A DNA stretch of 20,754 bases from Pelargonium cotyledonis (lineage: Eukaryota > Streptophyta > Magnoliopsida > Geraniales > Geraniaceae), in assembly GCA_036897625.1 (NCBI GenBank), contig JAYMTA010001283.1, positions 1 through 20,754 on the forward strand, given 5' to 3'. The first letter of the stretch is position 1; each line of letters opens with the position of its first letter. Below, one piece after another: positions 8,864 to 19,753 of this stretch. The notes beneath the pieces were generated by a model. It saw only the letters and a list, made by a program, of their open reading frames with translations. It had not been told where the DNA came from and searched no databases. The translations under genes and the position numbers were made by a program.

Positions 8864-9444
8864 TAGAAGAGTGTTCATTGGTCCAAAACCGGACCGGACT
8901 GGCCAGCAATTTCCTGGATTCTCGGACCAAAGACCGAACTGGTTTTGGAACAATAATTAAAAATATATATTTTCAAGAACGAAAAAAATGGAGTGAATTG
9001 AATAATAAGCAATAATGGAGCTCATTGTATCATAAGTAGTATAAAAAACAATTAAAAATACAATTTATAGGATAGTAAATTTAAAGAATATAAATTCTAG
9101 ACCTAAGTATTTTACAAAGAACCGGACCAAATTGTAGGGTTGTGCATTGCTTTGGGACCGGACAGAATTTTGAAATTTTTTGTACCAAAGATTGGATCAG
9201 TCTTGAACTGGCAAAATTGGATCAGATCGAAATTAATTGAAAATTTACATTTTCTGTTATGAAAATGGGATAAAAATAGAAAACATACTAGAAACAACGG
9301 ACAAAATTAGGCTTAAAGCATTGAAAAATAAAATTTTAACTTGGTTTGAACAGATTCAAACTAGGACCTCATCATACTAGATCGAAAAACTTTACACGGA
9401 TGATAGGACCAAAGCCAAATTGAACCCAATAGTAAATACCCTAA
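8864..9444. repeat. Decayed dispersed repeat with ACCGGACC motifs and weak inverted ends
   Basis: The left border TAGAAGAGTGTTCATTGG and the right border, read on the minus strand as TTAGGGTATTTACTATTGGG, are imperfect inverted copies. Inside are several ACCGGACC/GACCAAA motifs. Two diverged direct sub-copies begin near 8871 (TGTTCATTGGTCC) and 9138 (TTGTGCATTGCTTTGG). The overall look is that of a short non-autonomous transposon-derived repeat common in dicots. No protein is encoded. Confidence 0.4.
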
Positions 9445-9477
9445 TAATTTTTGAATGGTGTTGTTTGCATTGTTTGG

Positions 9478-9700
9478 GCTAGAGGTGACAATTTTGGGTC
9501 AGATTTGGGTTGCTTAAAACCTAACCCAGATCCGACCATAAAGGGCTTCAGGTTCATGCAGGTCAGGTTTTATTTTGTAGGCTTAAAGTGAGCGAATTCA
9601 TATGAGTTTGTTTGAAACAACCCGAAATGCCACCAGATTAATTCTATCTGAAATTTGGTCTAATCGGATTTCAAGTGCCTACGAGTTTGAGCCCAACTTG
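9478..9700. repeat. Decayed GGGT(C)AGG-rich dispersed repeat
   Basis: The sequence CTAGAGGTGACAATTTTGGG is followed by alternating GGGTCAG, TTGGGTT, AACCTAACCC, AGGTTCATG and CAGGTCAGG motifs. This matches the general look of a widespread plant repeat built of GGGT(C/T)GGG words and their complements. The boundaries are approximate. Confidence 0.35.
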
Positions 9701-10440
9701 CTGGCTTTAGTTAAGGCACGTTTATATGCTCTCTAAAACCATAGTTTTGAACAATGTTATAAAACCAGATTGGCATGACCATTTTAATGAAATTTGGTAC
9801 AATGGTACATAACCACATTACTATTCAACCAAACACCAACCATTCTATGTCAAATTTTGAAAAAACAAAAGGAAATAGAGATTAGAGGTGATAAAGATGA
9901 TGATCATGGCCTTCAAAACTTTACCAAATTACTATCAATTTGGGTGGTTGTGTTCAAAATTTACAGTTAACTAACATAAATGTGACAGCTCAAACAAAGC
10001 TGCAAGCACAAATAATGTTATTTCAAAAGAGAAAGAAAACAATTAAAAATATAAAAAATTTTGGCAAAGACAGGCTTGAAGCTGAACTAAAATAGTAGTG
10101 AAGACACCCAAAAATGACTCATTTTTTGCTGCCTTATTAACTGCTATGCTCTTATCATTTTTGTACTCTACTTTCAACTACCCAACTGCAATTGCAATTA
10201 AACCTTGTAAACTTCTTTGGTTTCAATTCTTTTGCTCTATGTGCTCAATATTTTTCTTGTGCATTATTTTTTCCCTATCATTCGAAAAAATTTAATCAGC
10301 TAACTCTATTCGACCAAAATTTATTACTCAATAAGATATGGGTTACGAATTAATGTATATAGGTTGATAAATGTTTGGACGAGTAAAGAATTAGTTGCAC
10401 GTGTATGTTTGTTAACATAGAATGTTATTCGCAGATCGCA
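9701..10440. other. Intergenic AT-rich sequence, nothing recognised
   Basis: An open frame at 10098-10295 starts at GTG rather than ATG and is low-complexity hydrophobic, so it is not taken as a gene. No RNA gene or intact element is recognised. Confidence 0.5.
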
Positions 10441-10860
10441 CAGACAGCGAGTCTCTTGCACTGGGTTATGGTGGCTGATGCATAGGTAAAGTTGCTGTCA
10501 ATGTTTTAAAACTGACTGAAAGTTTAAGCATTGCGCTGATTAATGGTCGAATGTAGAGTTGACAAATCATGTATGTGTATCGCAATATGTTGAAAGTTAA
10601 TAGTGTGATGTACGACCTAAGACGAATACGACACATTCTGTAATCCCGATAGCACGAATAGTGAGTCTCTAGCATTGGACTTTGAATGCAATGCACTTGA
10701 GTAGAGAGTAATATGATGTTGATTATTAATGGGAGCTGATGCATGGTTAAAGTTGTTGGCATTGTTTTAAATATTTGATTAAAAGTTTATATTATGTAAT
10801 TTAGAGCTGACAATTTGTGCGTATATGTCGTGTTTGTGTTTTGTTGAATGTTGTCTATAT
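10441..10860. repeat. Diverged tandem duplication, about 215-260 bp unit
   Basis: Matching landmarks occur twice and in order: GAGTCTCTTGCACTGGG (10449) with GAGTCTCTAGCATTGGA (10663), then GCTGATGCATAGGTAAAGTTG (10474; listed approximately) with GCTGATGCATGGTTAAAGTTG (10735). After these come TCAATGTTTTAAAA with GCATTGTTTTAAAT, and GAGTTGACAA with GAGCTGACAA. The offset changes from 214 to 261 bp, so the second copy has an extra 47 bp. The unit is non-coding. Confidence 0.7.
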
Positions 10861-11690
10861 GTTGCACTATCCAACAAGAACAAGATTTGTGCAAGCCATT
10901 AACAATTCAGCTTGATAATATTGAGTTTGGATAGAACAATAGGGGTATCATGAATATGCAAACTTTTTTTGGTAGATATAGATAAAATTGTGAGTTAAAA
11001 ACAATTATTCGAAAACTTAAAATAAGTATGACAATAACGAATTTTGTGATTCGTAACATGAAATGAAAACAAGGGTCGTACTCGAAAAGTCCTCCAATAC
11101 ATATTAGATTATTAGGTGAATAAAGTCACTTGAAGGTGGAGACAACTAATGTACATGGAATTTCTCGAGAGAATTGTCCACTACATAGTCAAAACACGAA
11201 CCCAATTTTCTTCAATTTTGGTGACAAGACCTAAGCCATATGGCATAATTATGAGCATCTACCCACCCATTTCATTTAGTCAAGTCATCCTCACCCTTAA
11301 ACTCGTTATAATCATGGTACACCTAATTTTTAAACTCCTAAACCTCACCATTTTCCTTGTAGGTATGTGTGTTTGATGGTCCTTGACATGATACTCGGGA
11401 CAACCTTCTAAACTTAATCTTTCGGCGCCTTCTCGAGCAATACTACATCAAGATAATTTGGATAGTGACATCATCGCATCTCGACACGCTAGCACTATCA
11501 CCGCGTCGTTGTGGCACAGGTTGCCCTGTCATCACCACGACACCATTTCTTGATGAATAATAATATTATTGATCTCATGACATAATTTTAATGTAAACTT
11601 GACATAAAAAAAATAAAATGAAAAAGTAAAAAACTCTTGTCATTCAACAAGACTGCTATGACAATACATGTTTCAATGTTCTTTTTGAGA
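10861..11690. other. Intergenic sequence upstream of the helicase
   Basis: No gene is supported. The open frame at 11149-11376 resembles no family I know. A more GC-rich patch at 11390-11550 (with CTCGAGCAATAC and a C/A-rich stretch) may be a transposon remnant but lacks diagnostic ends. Confidence 0.4.
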
Positions 11691-11692
11691 CC

Positions 11693-11806
11693 GGGCCCAT
11701 GACCAAATATTGAATTTCATTGGAGAAAAAGAATTCAAGAAAAAAACTGTAATGGGCCTTAAAAGGGCCCATGTTATTTAGAGACCCAAACTATCAGGAC
11801 GGCCCA
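11693..11806 (+). promoter_or_regulatory. Cluster of four site II (TGGGCC/GGCCCA) elements
   Basis: GGCCCA occurs at 11694-11699, 11766-11771 and 11801-11806, and TGGGCC at 11753-11758. Site II elements bind TCP factors and, together with telo boxes, mark promoters of ribosomal and ribosome-biogenesis genes in plants. The cluster lies 124-237 bp upstream of the helicase ATG. Confidence 0.75.
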
Positions 11807-11875
11807 TGTAATATCAAAAACGATCTCTATGAAAATCAAAGCATATCATATATGATTCAGTTTCTTCTCAACCCT

Positions 11876-11907
11876 AAACCCTAATTGACAAAATCTCTAA
11901 ACCCTAA
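11876..11907 (+). promoter_or_regulatory. Two telo boxes (AAACCCTAA)
   Basis: AAACCCTAA is found at 11876-11884 and 11899-11907, 23-54 bp before the helicase ATG, in the expected leader/TSS zone. In plants this element is bound by Pur-alpha and TRB-type proteins and couples translation-machinery genes to growth. Confidence 0.8.
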
Positions 11908-11929
11908 GCCCCTTCCTTGCTCGTTGGTC

Positions 11930-14900
11930 ATGGCAGAGCTAGAAGAGAACAACGCTCGCGCCGCCGTGTCGTCCGGAGGAGACGAGGCCAAGAAGAGGAA
12001 GCGCAAGAGGAACAGACCTGGTAAGGGGAAGAGCGAACCTGAACCCGAGACAGAGACCCATGAGGAGGAAGAAAAAGAAGTTGCAGAGAAGAGCGAGGAG
12101 GAGAGAGAAGCCGAAGAGGTAGCAGAAAAGAAAATTAAGAAGAAGAAGAATAAGAAAGAGAGGAAGGTGGAGAGTGATGAGGAGGAAGTGAATGAGGAAG
12201 AGGATGAGGATGGGGAGGAAGAGGAGGAGGAGAAGGTGAAGAAGGTGAAGAGTAAAATTGTGAGTGGGATTATGAGTGCTGAAGCTTTCACTACCTTGGG
12301 GTTGTCTGAGCCCACTTTCAACGCCATTAAAGACATGGGCTTTGAGCATATGACTCAGGTACCTGTGAATGATTTTAGTTCCTCACTTTTTTTATTGTTT
12401 CAGTCAGTTCATTTTACACTTATTTAGATGAATTTGAACTGAAAGTTGATGCTTTGCCTGGTTATGTGATTGTTTGAATCGGTTTACTTAGCACCGTATT
12501 GATTGAATTTGCTCAAACTTGATACTTTGGTTTGTGGTATGCTTCAATATTTGGTTTGTGAAGAAAACATTGGTACCCTCCCTCCCAAAATGAAAACTTT
12601 TTGTAAAAGCTCAAGGATAAATGAGTTATAATGGTACCTTTCCTCCTACCCTTGTGTGTTTTTGCCCTAAACTTTTAGTTATCTTAGGGATATTGTTTGT
12701 AATTCATGTTCGACTAACTCGCCATTGAGGAAAGTGGTCACCCATGTAGGATCTATCTTAGGGATCTTGTCTGTAATTCATGTTCGACTAACTCGCCATT
12801 AAGGAAAGTGGTCACACATTTAGGATCCATTTTCTTTAGAGAAAGTAGATATTACGGAGGGCATGTTATTTTGTCAATCTTGTAACTGGTTGCGAAGAAA
12901 AGTGGACAAATAGTTTAAGTTCATGATCAATATTACTTTCTTCTTTAACTTATGGACTAGTGTAAGAAGGAAAGGGGATAAATGCATAGTGCATACAGTG
13001 TAGTACAGTATTGTGCCTCTTGATAGGAAGATTTGTTTTATCCGGTCTTATGTCATATAGCACGATTTCTAGAATTGAAACTTGTAAGCAATATTGATTC
13101 ATTGATGTATTGATTTGTCTTCATTTCCCAGTTAATGTATTATTTTCATTTCTGTTTCTCTTCCACAAAATTGGATGACATGTTATTCTATGTACAACCA
13201 TATCTACCTATTTTGGTGCCTAAATATGAATATAAAGCTGTGAACTTAATCATGAGTTTGAGCAGGGTATTGCCTTGAACTCTTAATAAGTGAATACTTA
13301 ACCTAAATTCATGTTTTATTTGGCATCTAGAATTAGGAATTCAACATTATGGTAAAGAGCAGTATTACTATTACATAGGTTGTTGTGATAATAATATGTT
13401 TTCCACATTAATGCATCATGCTTATGGTCATGTTTTTATTCTTTATTGTACTGTGGACTATTTAGTTTTAAATTGGAATGTGATAGAATGCTTAAGTATC
13501 TGATTGCTTCCAACTTTTTACAATTGCAGATCCAAGCGAGATCAATCCCGCCACTTTTGCTGGGTAAAGATGTTCTTGGAGCAGCAAGGACAGGTTCTGG
13601 GAAGACCCTTGCTTTTCTAGTACCAGCAGTGGAGTTGCTATATCAAATTCATTTTTCTCCTCGCAATGGAACTGGCGTTGTTGTCATTTGCCCAACAAGA
13701 GAACTTGCCATACAGGTGGGTTTCCTTGCTACCGAAATGATGTTACTATACTGTTGAAGTTTAGTCAGTTCAGCTTATTTGGGTCATATGGTTCTGACTT
13801 TACTGAATTGTTGGACCACAAAATGACTGATCAGCAGTATGATGTGGTATCCAATTGGATGAGTAAATTTCCTGCTCGGTTACTCGCATACTTTTATAGC
13901 ATAATTACCTAATAAAATGTGGAGTACGGATGTAAATGACATGGTTCTCAATCACTTGATACAGACTCATGCCGTGGCAAAAGATCTTCTCAAGTACCAC
14001 TCTCAAACTCTTGGGTTGGTTATTGGTGGTTCAGCTAGAAGAGGAGAAGCAGAACGAATTGTGAAAGGCGTAAATCTGTTAGTAGCAACTCCTGGTCGGC
14101 TTCTTGATCATCTTCAAAATACCAAGGGATTCATATATAAAAATTTGAAGGTATAGTTATGACCATACAATTTTGTTGTACGTGCTAGTTGCAAGATGAT
14201 ATCATGTGTTGTTTTCTCACGTGAAGGCTGAAGCATATAGAATTTTCTTTCTGGGTTATTTGTTCTTCTAAAGGTGTTGAGTGTACATAGTGGTCTTGGT
14301 CACATGTTTAATCAAGTGTTTCTTGTTTCTTATGCATTTGAAGTGTAAACCAACACTTTGTTAACAATGAATGAATAATTCACCATGAGATATTTCGTGG
14401 ACTTGCAGTGCCTTGTTATTGATGAAGCTGACAGGATATTGGAAGCAAATTTTGAGGAAGAAATGAAGCAAATTATTAAGATTCTGCCGAAGGTATTACA
14501 TATATTGGTGATATATTTATTGTACCATGATGTGCTTTATGCCCATTATAATGCGAAGAATGCATGATATGTATTGTTTGATTTTCTCTGTCGATTGTGA
14601 TGGTATAAAAAACAGTCATGTCGCATGTCGCATGATTAAAGATTATATTATATTTTCTAAAAGAGGTATTTAGTTTGGATGACAGTTAAATCTAGTGCAG
14701 CAAGCCCTCTGGTTTTGATGTTTTGGTTGCTTCAACGGGGTTGTGTCATCTTTTGACCTAGTAATTAGCTTAAGAGTTCTCTTGCTTTGTCTAATTACTC
14801 CTATTAATGGTTGTTACACATGATTTCTTAGCTTGTTTTTGCTTGATATATTTGTGCTGACTAAGATGTTAATTTGCAGACTCGGCAAACAGCTTTATTC

Positions 14901-17168
14901 TCAGCTACTCAAACAAAGAAGGTATGTACAATAAATTCAATCCAAAGGTTATTTGGCAACAACTGTGTTAAAATTAGAACATTAGTTATTCTGTAAATAG
15001 TTGTACTGTAATATCTGTTAGGAAACTTAAATTGTGCGTGCAGTTTTTGCAAGTTTTAAGGTTTCAGTCTTTATTATTATATCATCAACTCAGATTCTAT
15101 TATTAAGTATATTATCTTTTGTCACTCCCGCAGGTTGAGGATCTTGCCCGTTTGTCATTTCAAACCACTCCTGTTTACATTGATGTGGATGACGGGAGAA
15201 ATAAGGTTAAGTACATAGTTTGGGTTCATAACTATCTTTACATATACACTGCTTGTCATTTGATCTTCTCTAAAACCCATTGAGATTATCTATTGTAGGT
15301 TACAAATGATGGTCTGCAGCAAGGCTATTGTGTTGTGTCAAGTGCCAAGAGGTTTCTTCTTCTATATTCCTTCTTGAAGAGGAACCAATCGAAGAAAGTC
15401 ATGGTTTTCTTCTCATCATGTAACTCAGTAAAATTTCATTCAGAGCTTCTCAGATACATTCAAATAGATTGCCATGACATACATGGAAAGCAAAAGCAGC
15501 AGAAACGTACATCTACATTCTTTGACTTTTGCAAAGCAGAGAAAGGAATCTTGTTATGTACTGATGTTGCTGCTCGAGGACTTGACATTCCTGCTGTGGT
15601 ATGTTGCTTTACTTGGTTACCTTTGGTTATTCCGTCATATGTATATGCTTATCTGGTTAAATGAACACTAATATTACATCTTCATGTGTATCATGGTTCG
15701 GAATACCCTTTTAGTTAAAGCTTTACAACTGTGTTCCTCTGATTTTCTAGAGTTTAGAAAATGAACCTGATAGCATAAGTATAAACAAGTTAGTGCATGG
15801 TTAATAATTCTTTAACAGGTCAACATGTAGTAATTACCAACATAAATTTCTTAGAGAATAGCTTGATTGTCTTCAAAATATTACTTCACTCTTTTGAGAA
15901 GTGGAAGTTATCTAGAATTTTAATTCTGTTTTTCTATCTACACTCCTTCTTGCAGGACTGGATTGTGCAATATGATCCTCCTGATGAACCCAAGGTGACT
16001 ACCGTTCCCTCTTAGTCCATTTATATCATTTGTCTTATGTCATCGCTCTCTTGCAAATATTCATATGTGTGACTTTTGGCCATGGATTTATGCTTTCAGG
16101 AATATATTCATAGGGTTGGTCGAACAGCTCGTGGAGAAGGCGGAAAAGGGAATGCCCTGCTTTTCCTCATTCCAGAAGAGTTGCAATTTCTTCGATATCT
16201 CAAGGTCTAGTTTGTTTTAATTAAATTTTATATTACGGGCAAACAAAATGACAATTTATGGGCTCTGTTATTTACCATGTCTCTTTATTTGCTCTTTCGG
16301 TGATTCAAATATTATGATATGCTACTTGCAGGCAGCAAAAGTTCCTGTCAAGGAATATGAATTTGATCAAAAGAAGGTGGCCAATGTGCAGTCTCACTTG
16401 GTATGTTTCTTTTTCCTTTTTATTATGGTTAACTATTGTATTGACAAGATGAATATAGTATCTTAACAGTGTACTACTTGCATTCATGTAGGAGAAGCTG
16501 GTGGCAAATAACTTCTACTTAAACAAATCAGCTAAAGACGCTTATAGATCATACATATTGGCTTACAATTCACACTCGATGAAGGACATTTTTAATGTCC
16601 ACCGCCTTGATTTGCAGGTATTTAACTTTCCTCCTAAACTTCAAGAAATTGACATGTTAAATTCATTATTAATGTCAAATTGCTGATCCATACCCTACTT
16701 TTATTGAAACTAACTTATTCAAATATTCACTAGTATGATTGAATCAAGATCAAGAATAAATTCATTTAGATATTGCATGCCCACATTTATTAGTTCTTAG
16801 GATCACGAAGGGCACTGAGTAGGTGTGCTACTCGTTTGTGATACATTCACCACTTCAAATTGAGTAGCCACATCCTTCAAATGCCATAGAAAATTGAATA
16901 TTGGGTCTTTAAATCTCTATACACGCGAAAGAAATTAGTGATGCGTCAGTCCCGTGATTTTGATGAACTTATTGTAATTGTACAGGCTGTTGCTGCTTCA
17001 TTCTGTTTCTCTAGTCCTCCAAAGGTGAATCTGAACATAGACAGCAGCGCATCAAAATTTAGGAAGAAATCACGTAATGTCGAAGGAACCAGAAATGGGT
17101 TCAGCGAGAGCAGCCCATATGGGCGATCTAGAGGAGAAGATGATAAAAGACAATTTGTAAGGTATTAA
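11930..17168 (+). CDS. RH51: DEAD-box ATP-dependent RNA helicase, Has1/DDX18 type (RH51/RH27)
   Basis: Twelve exons: 11930-12358, 13530-13715, 13965-14150, 14409-14492, 14880-14921, 15134-15205, 15299-15598, 15956-15994, 16100-16204, 16332-16400, 16492-16617 and 16986-17168. They give 606 residues. Residues 1-110 are Lys/Arg- and Glu-rich with NLS-like clusters. Then come the Q-motif region (about 118-146), motif [10 protein letters not shown] (161-169), PTRELA (198-203), GG and TPGR (247-250), DEAD (272-275), SAT (303-305), TDVAARGLD (421-429) and HRVGRTARG (450-458). The C-terminal extension ends in a Ser/Arg/Gly tail. Yeast Has1 and human DDX18 remodel pre-rRNA and snoRNA duplexes in the nucleolus; the same role is inferred here. 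All core motifs are intact and the length is typical. The ATG at 11930 is the first in frame. I cannot separate RH51 from RH27 by eye. Site II and telo boxes suit the function. Confidence 0.93.
12681..12828 (+). repeat. 74-bp tandem duplication in helicase intron 1
   Basis: Two adjacent 74-bp units (12681-12754 and 12755-12828), each beginning ATCTTAGGGAT and ending TAGGATC(T/C), differ at about six positions by eye. The duplication is intronic, so it has no coding effect. Confidence 0.9.
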
Positions 17169-17713
17169 AACCTTACATATTGTTGTGAGGTTTTCGGAAG
17201 TTTAGCCTCATAACGAAAATCATATTCACATTATAGTTCCTTTGTACGAATCTGTATGGAATTGACAATTTTGTCCAACTGCTATCAATTTTGGTTATGA
17301 TTTAATGAGAAAGAACTGGTTTTCATATTTTGCATCTTTTCGTCGGCTTTACCCTTTCCGTCTAAGTGGCGAGATGTGTTAGAACTGATGAAAAGTAGGT
17401 CGCTAAAGTTTCTGAAAAACCGGACATTTTTTTAGTCTGACCAATTCAAGCCAGCATAGTCAGGTATATATACCACTCCAGGGACAATGATGGAAGAGAA
17501 TTTTTTTTCTTGTACGTGCACATCTCTCACACCACACATTGCCCTTTCCATTTTGGGGTTTCTACGCTTCTATTTCGAGTTTCACAGCACATTAGCCATC
17601 TAAAAGCCAGGATAATTCTATTTATAGCAAGTGATTAATCAATTTGTGTCGAGCCACACAAAACCTTTCCAAATTTAATTTATTCCCTACAGGAAAGAAC
17701 TGTCTGAATTCTA
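17169..17713 (+). promoter_or_regulatory. Helicase 3' end / XTH promoter interval
   Basis: This 545-bp interval must hold the helicase 3'UTR and the XTH promoter. TATA-like cores are at 17619-17626 (TATTTATA, 88 bp before the XTH ATG) and at about 17464-17474 (GTATATATACC). The closer one fits a short plant leader better. No gene is seen. Confidence 0.4.
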
Positions 17714-19316
17714 ATGGGATCCTCCATTTTATCCATCCTCTTGTTGTGCATATACATTACCATCAAATCAGTCGTCTCTGAAAGTTTCTTGAACACATAC
17801 GTTATATGGGACAATTTGCGCACACAAATTTCACCAGACGGGGAACAACTTACCCTTGCTATTGACAGGCAATCAGGCTCCGGTGTAAAATTTAAACGCC
17901 AGTTCCATTTCGGAAGATTTGACGTGCTATGGAAGATGCCCCGTGGTAACACTGCTGGCATTGTGTCAACATTTTATGTAAGTGTTTCGGAATTGTAGAT
18001 CCTTTTTCTTTTTACTCATTTCCATTTGGTTGATGTAGAAATTTGAAGGATTCGAATGTGAATCTGCAGCTCCAATCACCTGGAGACGGGACTCAGGATG
18101 AGATAGACCTAGAGTTCTTGGGAAACACAACTGGGAATCCGTATGTGTTGCATACAAATATTTTCGGAAAAGGAGAAGGTGGGAGAGAGCAACAATTCTA
18201 TCTTTGGTTTGATCCTACAGAGGACTTTCACATCTACAGCATTATATGGAATCCTTTTCGCATCATGTAATGCGTTGAACACTGTCTTGCATTGCCAACA
18301 CGTTCACTTGATGTATTTGTAGTCGTAAAGTCACGTCATCTAATAACTTAATATTTCGAGTTGTACGACTCAACATGTTATGCGCCGTCCCTCTCTGGCC
18401 ATCTAGATGTTTGGTGGTGTTGAACACTATCCTCATCATCAACACGTAACAAATGACATCACGTGATATGCTGGTTGAGTTATGTCATCTAATATCTCAA
18501 TCATATGCAATCGATCTAAATGTGAGGTGACGCGGAACACTCTTCCACATAATGATTGACACCACTTGATATACTAGTTGAATTATGTGAGTTGTGTCAT
18601 AGATATCGGTCTGGATGTGAGGTTTGAACAATGTTACACATCACAACTGACTCAGCCTGATAGAATTGTTGCATTTCTTCACCTAATATCTCGATCTTTT
18701 GGTTTAGATAATTTAACATGTTATCAAAGTTTTTTTATTCAACTTAGCATAATATCAAAACTTGATAATTGGCCTGACGATGGGTCTACGTGTACTAGAT
18801 GTTGAACAGTCTTACACTACTCGGGTCATACAACTTAACAGGACACTTGAGTACTTGACTTAGACCACACATTTCAATCTAGAACACAGACATCAAATCA
18901 ATGTACTAACCTGAATCAATTTGTGTTTGCTCTGCAGAATCTTGGTTGATGAACAACCCATAAGAGAACACAGAAATGTGTACAGATCAGTTCCAAGATT
19001 CGTCTACCCGACAAGACCAATGAACCTGTACGCAACCATCTGGGACGCCGGTACCTGGGCAGATCTAGGAGTAGGATTCAACAGAACAGACTATGCAGAT
19101 GCTCCATATGTTGCCACTTACAGGAATTTCAAAGTCGACTCATGCGAACCTGGCTCAAGGTGTGACCCAACCCGTACATGGTGGAACCATGAAATTGATA
19201 ATGCTTCCCACAAGGGAATGCAGGAGCTGCAGAAGCAGTACATGATTTACAACTACTGCAATGACCCTCCAAGGTTCAAGCTTGGACTTCCACCTGAGTG
19301 CTTCTACAGGCCATAA
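17714..19316 (+). CDS. XTH: Xyloglucan endotransglucosylase/hydrolase (GH16), divergent member
   Basis: Three exons: 17714-17977, 18070-18266 and 18938-19316 (phases 0 and 2). They sum to 840 nt, or 279 residues, the usual XTH length. There is a signal peptide (about 1-22), then the GH16 beta-jelly-roll. The catalytic motif is DEIDLEFLG (98-106) with Glu99 as nucleophile, Asp101 as helper and Glu103 as acid/base. It is followed at once by the conserved N-glycosylation site NTT (107-109). The C-terminal XTH extension has four Cys (in DSC, RC, YNYC, PEC). XTHs cut and rejoin xyloglucan in the wall. The motif is unusual: the residue before DEID is Gln rather than the common His, and Leu replaces Phe at 102. 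[18 protein letters not shown] resembles group III members, but I cannot place it firmly. Catalytic acids are intact, so activity is likely but unproven. Confidence 0.88.
18275..18830 (+). repeat. Decayed tandem array filling XTH intron 2
   Basis: A recurring landmark, CTAGATGT-(GAGGT)-GTTGAACACT, starts at about 18275, 18420, 18534, 18624 and 18802 (spacings 145, 114, 90, 178). It is followed in several copies by ACAYCACxTGATATxCTxGTTGA and TATGTCATCTAATATCTC-type words. The copies are strongly diverged. The array occupies most of the 671-bp intron and is non-coding. Confidence 0.65.
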
Positions 19317-19753
19317 ATGTAAAGCTTACATTACAAATATGGGTTACATAGATGGAGAAACCAAAAACTACAAGTCACATATAATAATTACGGTGAAGGA
19401 TTATCAAAGTCGAGAGATTGTGAGAAAAATATTGAGGTTAATCCACATTGGAATCAATAAATTTCACCCAGCAGCTTAAAAGCATTTGCATTCATATGCC
19501 ATATAATGAGATTCTTATGAAATGAAATGCAAGGCATGATGTAAGAAATATATCAAGAAATGCAACAAATTGAACAATAAAAACCCGACAAAATTTATAA
19601 TTGGAAAATGTAAAGGCATTATGTAAGATACTCAACCCAAAAAAGACTACTACTTTTACATAAATCAAAACTCATTAGCTATAAATCCAGTGAGCAGCAA
19701 ATTACTCCAAAGGAGAGAAAAATTCACCAAAGTTCGAGCCTGCAATGAGATCA
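19317..19753. other. Convergent 3' ends of XTH and the L1-domain gene
   Basis: The XTH stop (19316) and the L1-domain gene stop (19754) face each other across 437 bp. A plus-strand AATAAA at 19456-19461 is a plausible XTH poly(A) signal, about 140 nt after the stop. No gene is seen. Confidence 0.55.

Noticed and set aside
10098-10295. 65-codon hydrophobic open frame
   Set aside because: It starts at GTG, has no leader or family similarity, and its composition follows AT-rich DNA.
11149-11376. 75-codon open frame
   Set aside because: It lies in repeat-like intergenic DNA with no recognised domain.
11881-12336. Minus-strand Ser-rich open frame
   Set aside because: It is the reverse complement of the acidic/basic first exon of the helicase.
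18263-18445. Reading XTH as a pseudogene because its frame stops after exon 2
   Set aside because: Joining at the donor 18267 and the acceptor ending 18937 restores the expected Arg-Ile-...-Val-Asp segment and a frame of exactly 280 codons including the stop.
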